Assembly (NCBI GenBank): GCA_937885735.1
Contig: CALABN010000252.1
Location: forward strand, 1 to 6,230
DNA length: 6,230 nt
Source: an uncultured Bacteroidota bacterium
GTDB lineage: Bacteria; Bacteroidota; Bacteroidia; Bacteroidales; SZUA-534
Direction: 5' to 3'
A program made the position numbers and the translations under genes. Positions 1-4,951 of the stretch are shown here, piece by piece. Below the pieces are notes generated by a model. The model saw only the letters and a list, made by a program, of their open reading frames with translations, searched no databases and was not told where the DNA came from. Position 1 is the stretch's first letter, and every line of letters begins with the position of its first letter.

Positions 1-121
1 ACTCGATAAAAATTCAAAAATCTCTCGAAATCAATTTATAGAACCCACCTTAATTTATTTTTTCTTCCACCACAAACGGCGTTTGACGCGAAGTGGCTTG
101 ACTTAAATAGTTTATTGTCCA

Positions 122-159
122 CGTTTGTCAAGGCTCACATTGTGAGACCTTGACAATCG
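122..159. repeat. Bulged inverted repeat / hairpin
   Basis: The left arm TTGTCAAGG (125-133) pairs perfectly with CCTTGACAA (148-156). After a one-base bulge (A147), CTCAC (134-138) pairs with GTGAG (142-146) around a 3-nt loop. Two more pairs (122-123 with 158-159) extend the base beyond a T-T mismatch. The pairing is seen directly. The role is not: neither side is followed by a T-run, so it is not a standard intrinsic terminator. It could be an operator, an RNA processing or stability element at the end of a transcript entering from the left, or a remnant of a small repeat element. Confidence 0.6.
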
Positions 160-505
160 CAAAAGACGAAGTTTCCTTTGAAAAAAAATTAACCAACCTG
201 ACATCTGACGACATTTCTAAAAATGACTAATACCAGTTTTTATAGCATTTTACCACGACTTCATATTTTCATTATAGATGTGTTCAATACGATGAAAGTC
301 ATGTTGAAAATAATTTGAATCGTGATGTTTTTTATATCAGGTAATCATGCAAAACAAGTATACATTATATATTTTTAACAAAAAAAACACTCACTATTTC
401 ACTCATAACTGGGTATTCTGCTTAAACACATCAAGAATCCACCCTAGTTGTCGCGACATTAAAATGTACTGTATGCAAAAGCAAACAGAGAAAGCATTCG
501 ACAAA

Positions 506-576
506 ACATTCATGAGTGTTAATCAACATTAACACCAATTAGCAATATTTTCCAGCATGACATTCAACGTGTTAAT
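506..576. repeat. GTGTTAAT motif cluster: inverted repeat plus imperfect direct repeat
   Basis: GTGTTAAT occurs at 516-523, inverted as ATTAACAC at 528-535 (perfect 8-bp arms, CAAC spacer), and again directly at 569-576. Each direct copy is preceded by ACATTCA (506-512 and 560-566) with a spacer of 3 or 2 bases, so the two form an imperfect direct repeat of about 17-18 bp spaced roughly 53 bp apart. This arrangement would suit a dimeric transcription factor with one palindromic site and one half-site, about 300 bp upstream of the coding start at 869. The repeat itself is seen directly; the regulatory role is inference, and AT-rich DNA gives such motifs by chance more often. Confidence 0.4.
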
Positions 577-660
577 GATACTCTACACATATTATTTCAA
601 AGGATAACGCAATGCATTACTGTCAAAAATAATCTAAAACAATCTGCAATTCTCCACATT

Positions 661-691
661 TGATTATCTTTGGTAATCATAATTTTATGAT
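661..691 (+). promoter_or_regulatory. Overlapping palindromes with a possible Bacteroidota -7 element
   Basis: TATCTTTG at 665-672 is an exact match to the Bacteroidota -7 consensus TAnnTTTG, the only exact one I found on the + strand of the spacer. It sits inside an inverted repeat TGATTA-N7-TAATCA (661-679), which overlaps a second palindrome ATCATAA-TT-TTATGAT (676-691). A repressor or activator bound here would cover the promoter. Against it: I see no TTTG or TTG at the usual -33 distance (around 640-648), and it implies a leader of about 190 nt for the gene at 869. This is a weak promoter prediction. Confidence 0.22.
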
Positions 692-868
692 ACAACTTGA
701 AGCGTAATGCTCAACTTGTTTTCTTTTTTGGGGGATATCTACATAATACACTATGTCACTGACTAAGGTTTGATGTAAATCTTTCTATGTGAAAGAATCA
801 GGTGAGAATGCTTGTTCCACGCTTAATAACATAATTGTCTTGAGGAGCAACAAGGCACAAACTTTATT

Positions 869-3136
869 ATGAAAACTATTTCTACCCTATTCATTGCTTT
901 CACTTTGGCAACGACAAACGTTTTTGCATCAAGCGTATGGGATGGTAAAAGCATCAGCGAATTTACCCAAGGCGATGGTTCGCAGGAATCACCTTTCCAA
1001 ATTGGGAATGCCAACCAGCTGGCCTTTATGGCCTATGTGGTAAATGCCGGCACAGGCGGATACGACACGGCCTATTACAAATTGACTACGGACGTTGACA
1101 TTGACAATCTGCCATGGTTTTGCATCGGAACATTAACCAACTCGTTCAAGGGCAACTTTGACGGCGACAATCACCAGATATCGAACATAAACATTGCCGA
1201 CTCGTCGTCACTGGCTCACAGTCTGGGTTTGTTTGGCTTTGCCGATGGCGCCACAATAAAGAACATTACTGCATCCGGCGTAATTTCAACCCAAAGGGAC
1301 AACTCCATTACCGCCTACTGCGGAGGCATCTGTGGCTATGCCCGAAACTCAAGCATCTACAACTGCCACAATCTATGCGTTATAAATGTCATTGGAACAA
1401 ATGACTCGCAGTTCACAATTGATGACAACACATACGTTGGCGGCATATGCGGATATTCCATAAACTCCAACATCGCGTTTTGTCATAACAAAGGCATTCT
1501 TTCAACTTCGTCGAACACAGTTGGCACAAACGAAGCATCTCTTTACATAGGCGGTATCTGTGGCCAGTCCAACAGTTCATTGATAAGATGCTGCTACAAC
1601 ATTGACACCGTATCGGTCAGTTCGAAACAGACAAACGAATACATCAACCACTACAACAAAGCCTACCATTACATTGGGGGCATATGCGGATATGCAAGCA
1701 GCCAAAACAGCATCAACTCATGCTACAATGTAGGCGTCATAAACAACGTGTTCACCTCCGCCTATGCAGGCAACGACATGCCAAGCATAAAATATGCAGG
1801 TGGCATTTGCGGGTTCATGGACCAATCGTCAACCATCAAGAATTCATCGTTCAGCGACGACTGCGGTGGCTCCAATGTATATGGCGGAGCAAGGACAAGC
1901 GCAGACATTATGCAGGCAAGTGCTTTTGTAACAACCCTCAACCAGGAATTTCCTAATACATTCGTTTCTTCGTACAGCGAGAAGTATCCGGTATTCAACA
2001 GAATATATGAAATAAAGATTGGTGTGGCAGAAGGCAATGGCTCTGTAACAAACACTCCCGACTTCTTTTACGGAAAGGAAATTACAATGGAAGCCGTAGC
2101 GGGAACAGGATACCACTTCAGCAAATGGGATGACGGCAACACCGACAACCCAAGAAAATTCACTGTATCAAGCGACAAGTCGTTCAACGCCATATTTGAA
2201 ATAAACCATTACACCATTACCGGGGAAACGGTTCCTGCATCGTTTGGCTCCGTTTCCGGAACCCTTACATACAAGCATGGCGACACGGCTACCATTGAGG
2301 GTGCTCCAGCCATCGGCTACAAATTCACTTACTGGAACGACAGTGTACCGACCAACCCTATAAGTTTCATTATGACAGGCGACACCACACTGGTTGCCTA
2401 TTTCACAAAACTGTGCAAGGTGAACACATTGGTCAACGACTCTTCAAAAGGCTACATTTCAACCAAAGGCATTGACAAATACGGCTATTGCGACACTGCC
2501 ACAAACATAACTGCAGAAGCCATTGCAAAACCTGGGTTCAAATTCATGAGATGGGAAAACGGCGATACAATTGCAAAACGAACCATCAACGTATTGTCAG
2601 ACACAACCATGACTGCCATTTTTGCCAAATGCCATAAAGTGACAACCCTCACTGACAACACTTGGGGATTTGTCACAGGTGACGGCATATATGAACACGA
2701 TTCCACAGCATTGCTCATGGCTGTATCTACACAAACGGCAAACTCACCTGTATTTATCAAATGGAATGACGGCAACAGGGACAACCCACGCCGTATTAAA
2801 GTTAGTCGAGACACTGTATTTGCCGCAATATTCAGCCTATACGACACCGTGTACGTGCATGACACAACCATCATACATGACACCATCTATCTGCAGTCGT
2901 CCATCAACGGCAATGAGGCAATAGCCATTGACATCTACCCCAACCCGACATCTTCGTTCGTAAATGTAAGTGCCACAAGCAGCACATTCTCCTACATTTT
3001 GACAGACAGCAAAGGTGTAATGCTGAAAAGAGACGATGACGGAATGTCATTCAACATAGACATGACAGAATACAGCGATGGCATCTACTTCATTACAACA
3101 TCTGATGGCGTAACCCATAAGATAATAAAGCAATGA
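869..3136 (+). CDS. Secreted GLUG-repeat / InlB-like B-repeat protein with T9SS type A sorting domain
   Basis: This 755-residue protein is probably exported across the inner membrane by Sec and across the outer membrane by the type IX system. Residues 1-20 are a signal peptide with a likely cut after VFA. Residues about 23-115 form the usual N-terminal lead-in of GLUG proteins (WDG, then GSQESPFQI, FDGDNHQISNI). GLUG motifs start near 119, 150, 189, 226, 268 and 309, five of them reading GGICG. Four B-repeats of about 70 residues cover about 380-657, each with a core Trp (420, 489, 562, 632) and an AIF/AYF end. An Asp-Thr-rich linker follows (658-676), then the sorting domain (685-755, YPNPT at 690-694, GIYF near the end). 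The start is fixed by the signal peptide. No Shine-Dalgarno is visible, which is normal in this phylum. Such repeats usually serve as adhesive or stalk modules; no catalytic domain is seen, so the ligand is unknown. Confidence 0.93.
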   Translation: MKTISTLFIAFTLATTNVFASSVWDGKSISEFTQGDGSQESPFQIGNANQLAFMAYVVNAGTGGYDTAYYKLTTDVDIDNLPWFCIGTLTNSFKGNFDGDNHQISNINIADSSSLAHSLGLFGFADGATIKNITASGVISTQRDNSITAYCGGICGYARNSSIYNCHNLCVINVIGTNDSQFTIDDNTYVGGICGYSINSNIAFCHNKGILSTSSNTVGTNEASLYIGGICGQSNSSLIRCCYNIDTVSVSSKQTNEYINHYNKAYHYIGGICGYASSQNSINSCYNVGVINNVFTSAYAGNDMPSIKYAGGICGFMDQSSTIKNSSFSDDCGGSNVYGGARTSADIMQASAFVTTLNQEFPNTFVSSYSEKYPVFNRIYEIKIGVAEGNGSVTNTPDFFYGKEITMEAVAGTGYHFSKWDDGNTDNPRKFTVSSDKSFNAIFEINHYTITGETVPASFGSVSGTLTYKHGDTATIEGAPAIGYKFTYWNDSVPTNPISFIMTGDTTLVAYFTKLCKVNTLVNDSSKGYISTKGIDKYGYCDTATNITAEAIAKPGFKFMRWENGDTIAKRTINVLSDTTMTAIFAKCHKVTTLTDNTWGFVTGDGIYEHDSTALLMAVSTQTANSPVFIKWNDGNRDNPRRIKVSRDTVFAAIFSLYDTVYVHDTTIIHDTIYLQSSINGNEAIAIDIYPNPTSSFVNVSATSSTFSYILTDSKGVMLKRDDDGMSFNIDMTEYSDGIYFITTSDGVTHKIIKQ
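1223..1858 (+). repeat. GLUG motif array with paired cysteines (protein repeats)
   Basis: Six GLUG-type units sit at residues about 119-330, the last five spaced 37-42 residues apart. The first reads GLFG; the other five read Y-x-GGICG, with a Cys where most GLUG units carry a small or aliphatic residue. Four of these five have a second Cys 11-12 residues later in the N/F/C-C-H/Y-N segment (155/166, 194/205, 231/242, 273/285); the last unit has Ser instead. The regular spacing fits a beta-solenoid-like stack in which the Cys side chains would line up. At DNA level the repeats have diverged, apart from a 15-bp identity (1442-1456 and 1679-1693). Confidence 0.8.
2006..2839 (+). repeat. Four InlB-like divergent B-repeats (protein repeats)
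   Basis: Four units start near residues 380, 447, 516 and 588. Each follows the pattern of an early G-x-V or G-x-I strand, a middle Gly-Tyr/Phe-x-Phe, then W-x-D/N-G and a closing strand ending in A-I/Y-F. The first and last share W-x-DGN-x-DNPR almost exactly (420-428 and 632-640), while the second and third have diverged (WNDSVPTNP, WENGD). The third and fourth each open with a Cys. Units of this family (divergent InlB B-repeat, Flg_new-like) are small beta-grasp-like spacer or adhesion domains in surface proteins. Confidence 0.85.
2921..3133 (+). other. T9SS type A C-terminal sorting domain
   Basis: Residues 685-755 carry the hallmark order of this family: a hydrophobic-IYPNPTS start (690-695), a F-V-N-V strand, a D-S-K-G turn in the middle, a Y-S-D-G-I-Y-F strand, and a basic end (HKIIKQ). 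In known T9SS cargo this domain is recognised at the outer membrane and is removed as the protein is released or attached to a surface lipopolysaccharide. The translocon genes are not in this window. The domain shows that the host encodes, or recently encoded, a type IX system. Confidence 0.92.
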
Positions 3137-3145
3137 TTTAGTATA

Positions 3146-3193
3146 CATAAACAAAAATCGCCATAATTGACATTATGGCGCTTTTTGTTTATG
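3146..3193. terminator. Bidirectional intrinsic terminator between convergent genes
   Basis: CGCCATAAT (3159-3167) pairs perfectly with ATTATGGCG (3172-3180) around a TGAC loop. One T-C mismatch then leads to a 12-bp A/T-rich extension, CATAAACAAAAA (3146-3157) with TTTTTGTTTATG (3182-3193). Read on the + strand the hairpin is followed by T5GT3; read on the minus strand by the matching T-run. It lies 9 bases after the stop of the + gene and 27 bases past the stop of the minus-strand barrel gene, so it should end both transcripts. Confidence 0.9.
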
Positions 3194-3220
3194 GCAAGAC
3201 CGTCAAGCTAAATTATATCT

Positions 3221-4951
3221 TTAGAAATCGCTCTTCCACTTGTATTTGTCATCGACACGCCTGATGCCGCAATTGAAGTTGTATGTGTATGTGGCATTCA
3301 GCTGATACTGTTTCCCTGTGTTCATTGACTTGTTGTCGAGCATGGAAAAGTTCAGGCTGACGTTGTGATTTTGAAAAAACGAATATGTCAAGGCGGCCCT
3401 GGCGTTGATTATTTCATAATCCTTCTCGCCCGAAACCGTATTGTAATTAAGAGAAATAACCGCCTGCAGATTCTTGACAAACGAGTTGTTGAGAGACACA
3501 CAATACGTCATGACATCAGTAACAAGGCTTGAAGTGATTGTCCGGTTGAAATTGCCAGTAAGGCCGAGCGTTGTCTTTGACGCAACATGCGTTATCTGAT
3601 AGGAAGCATTGATATTGTGCAACTTGCTATCGGTAAACCTTTCACAGTTTTTCTGTTCATGCGACGCCTTTTGGAAACTGTAGCCACCTGTGACCGTTTG
3701 AGGCAAAGCCTCCTGATTGCCAAAAACATAGCTTGCCGTTCCGTTTGCACTGAAATTCAGTTCCGTATAACTCAATGTATCAAGATTTTGATATTGATTT
3801 GTTTCCGAAACCTCCTCAATAATATCCTTGATATAGACATACGACTGCACATTTGAAACCGAGCCACTCAACGACAAGCGTTCAACAGGAGTAAGCTGTA
3901 GATTACAACTGTAGATGGCCTGACTGTTAGTGTTGACATCGTTGTTTTCAAGATTGTCACGCTGAAAACCAACATTGCCACCTACGTTTGCCATACTGCC
4001 AATATGAGCCGAAAAATCGGCTGTAAGGTTCCAAAAATCATCAGTGTTGTAATACGAGCTGAACGACGTGTAGTTTGGAGAAACGCGCTCATACGAGACA
4101 CCCAGAGAGCCAAATCCTATCGACTGGCTTATCGACATCTTGTATGCCGAATAATGGTATGTTTCATCGTCTTCCGACAATATTGACGAGTTTCCGGTAC
4201 TGTCGCTTGAGCAGTCGTTATCGACAATGCTGACCGAGTATTGCCCAGAAATGGTGGTATTGTCAAACGGATGGACTTCTGCACTAACTCCAGCGGCAAT
4301 ATTCCCCTTTGGGGCTATATAATTGGAATCAGACTTTTCTAACGACAATGAACTTTCAATATCGACTGACTTCACAGCATTTATACTGACATTAAACTTA
4401 TCGGCCCTGTACCCAATTTTAAAGCCACCGCCCATACGCCGGTATATCGGCTTCATAGAAATGGAATCGAACGCCACGGCCTTGTTGTACCTGCCATAAT
4501 ATGCGCTGAACGACAGCGGAAAGTCTGGCGGTGTAAGTTCCAATCCTCCACCCATAAACTCGCGTCCAGACATTGTATAGGGAGAAAAAGACATTGATGA
4601 AAAGCCCATGTATGTCTTTATCCATTTATATGAAGGTGCAATGGAAAACCTGTTGAACGGATACGCATAGGTTGACGCATACTGGTTGTTGGTGTATGAG
4701 AAGCTGACAGGCACCGACACCACACCGAAGAATGTAGTATTCAGATTGCCAGATAGATAATAAGAATACGGCAACTCGTTTTTCAGGGAATCCTTTGGCC
4801 ACGTAAATATATTGCTCATTGTAATTGCGCCAGCACTGACCCACGGATCGGATTTTGCGACCTGCTCTACATCTTGTGCCACGACATTGAATGCCAAGGC
4901 AAGACACAACATCGACGCAAGGAACTTCGTGACCGGATTCTTCATTTTCAT
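3221..4951 (-). CDS. Predicted outer-membrane beta-barrel protein of unknown function
   Basis: This 576-residue protein has a signal peptide (1-25, cut expected at VVA before Gln26). Nearly the whole mature chain consists of alternating polar/hydrophobic strands rich in Tyr, Ser, Asn and aromatic residues, separated by short Asp/Asn/Gly turns, as in outer-membrane barrels; it ends in Phe. Residues about 103-159 form a distinctive block (SFSPYTMSG, then GGGLEL, then YYGRYNKAV) that I associate from memory with uncharacterised Bacteroidota barrel proteins; this needs a profile search. I see no TonB box, plug domain, OmpA-like or T9SS sorting domain. The start overlaps the stop of the upstream Fn3 gene by ATGA, so translation is probably coupled. 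A second ATG two codons later (4945-4943) would also keep the signal peptide. Function and partner are unknown; a transporter, a secretion pore or an anchor for the Fn3 protein are all possible. Confidence 0.85.
   Translation of the reverse strand: MKMKNPVTKFLASMLCLALAFNVVAQDVEQVAKSDPWVSAGAITMSNIFTWPKDSLKNELPYSYYLSGNLNTTFFGVVSVPVSFSYTNNQYASTYAYPFNRFSIAPSYKWIKTYMGFSSMSFSPYTMSGREFMGGGLELTPPDFPLSFSAYYGRYNKAVAFDSISMKPIYRRMGGGFKIGYRADKFNVSINAVKSVDIESSLSLEKSDSNYIAPKGNIAAGVSAEVHPFDNTTISGQYSVSIVDNDCSSDSTGNSSILSEDDETYHYSAYKMSISQSIGFGSLGVSYERVSPNYTSFSSYYNTDDFWNLTADFSAHIGSMANVGGNVGFQRDNLENNDVNTNSQAIYSCNLQLTPVERLSLSGSVSNVQSYVYIKDIIEEVSETNQYQNLDTLSYTELNFSANGTASYVFGNQEALPQTVTGGYSFQKASHEQKNCERFTDSKLHNINASYQITHVASKTTLGLTGNFNRTITSSLVTDVMTYCVSLNNSFVKNLQAVISLNYNTVSGEKDYEIINARAALTYSFFQNHNVSLNFSMLDNKSMNTGKQYQLNATYTYNFNCGIRRVDDKYKWKSDF
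4948..4951 (-). other. ATGA stop/start overlap (translational coupling site)
   Basis: On the minus strand the Fn3 gene ends with TGA (4950-4948) and the barrel gene begins with ATG (4951-4949), sharing ATGA. No Shine-Dalgarno is evident in front of the barrel start (GAAATTATGACTGTTAA precedes it), which fits reinitiation by ribosomes finishing the Fn3 gene. The overlap is seen directly; the coupling is inferred. Confidence 0.85.

Larger units (their letters stand above)
1..868. other. Long AT-rich non-coding spacer upstream of the GLUG/B-repeat gene
   Basis: No reading frame here looks like a real protein. The longest candidate, a 61-codon frame at 347-532 (+), has low-complexity composition, no recognisable domain and no ribosome-binding signal, and its end runs into an inverted repeat. 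I see no tRNA or rRNA. The stretch contains a bulged hairpin (122-159), a perfect 8-bp inverted repeat whose motif recurs downstream (506-576), and two overlapping AT-rich palindromes beside a possible Bacteroidota -7 element (661-691). An A8 run lies at 181-188 and a T6G5 run at 724-734. The part up to about 170 is visibly richer in G and C than the rest and may be the tail of an upstream locus. The remainder probably carries the promoter and leader of the gene starting at 869. Confidence 0.7.

Noticed and set aside
122..159. The left-edge hairpin as an intrinsic terminator
   Set aside because: Neither strand has a T-run after the stem (TCGCAAAAG on one side, ACGTGGAC on the other).
347..532. 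A 61-codon open frame on the + strand
   Set aside because: It has no signal peptide, domain or ribosome-binding signal, and its composition matches random AT-rich DNA. Its 3' end lies inside an inverted repeat. I see no support for a real gene.
724..734. T6G5 tract as a slip-strand phase-variation switch
   Set aside because: Both homopolymers are too short to be convincing for phase variation, and the tract lies well upstream of the coding start with no clear promoter spacing to alter.
764..772. TAAGGTTTG as a Bacteroidota -7 promoter element
   Set aside because: The spacer between TA and TTTG is three bases instead of two, and the nearest upstream TTTG (727-730) is more than 30 bases away rather than about 20.
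812..839. TTG (812-814) with TAATTG (832-837) as a promoter close to the coding start
   Set aside because: The spacing is roughly plausible, but the downstream element matches TAnnTTTG poorly, so it is not distinguishable from chance.
1442..1693. A 15-bp direct repeat (1442-1456 and 1679-1693) as a recombination or attachment site
   Set aside because: It codes for the same GGICGY motif in two GLUG units, so the protein repeat explains it.
2485..2886. A 133-codon open frame on the minus strand inside the GLUG/B-repeat gene
   Set aside because: It is antisense to well-supported B-repeat coding sequence, with no recognisable domain. It and the other overlapping frames are shadows of the real genes.
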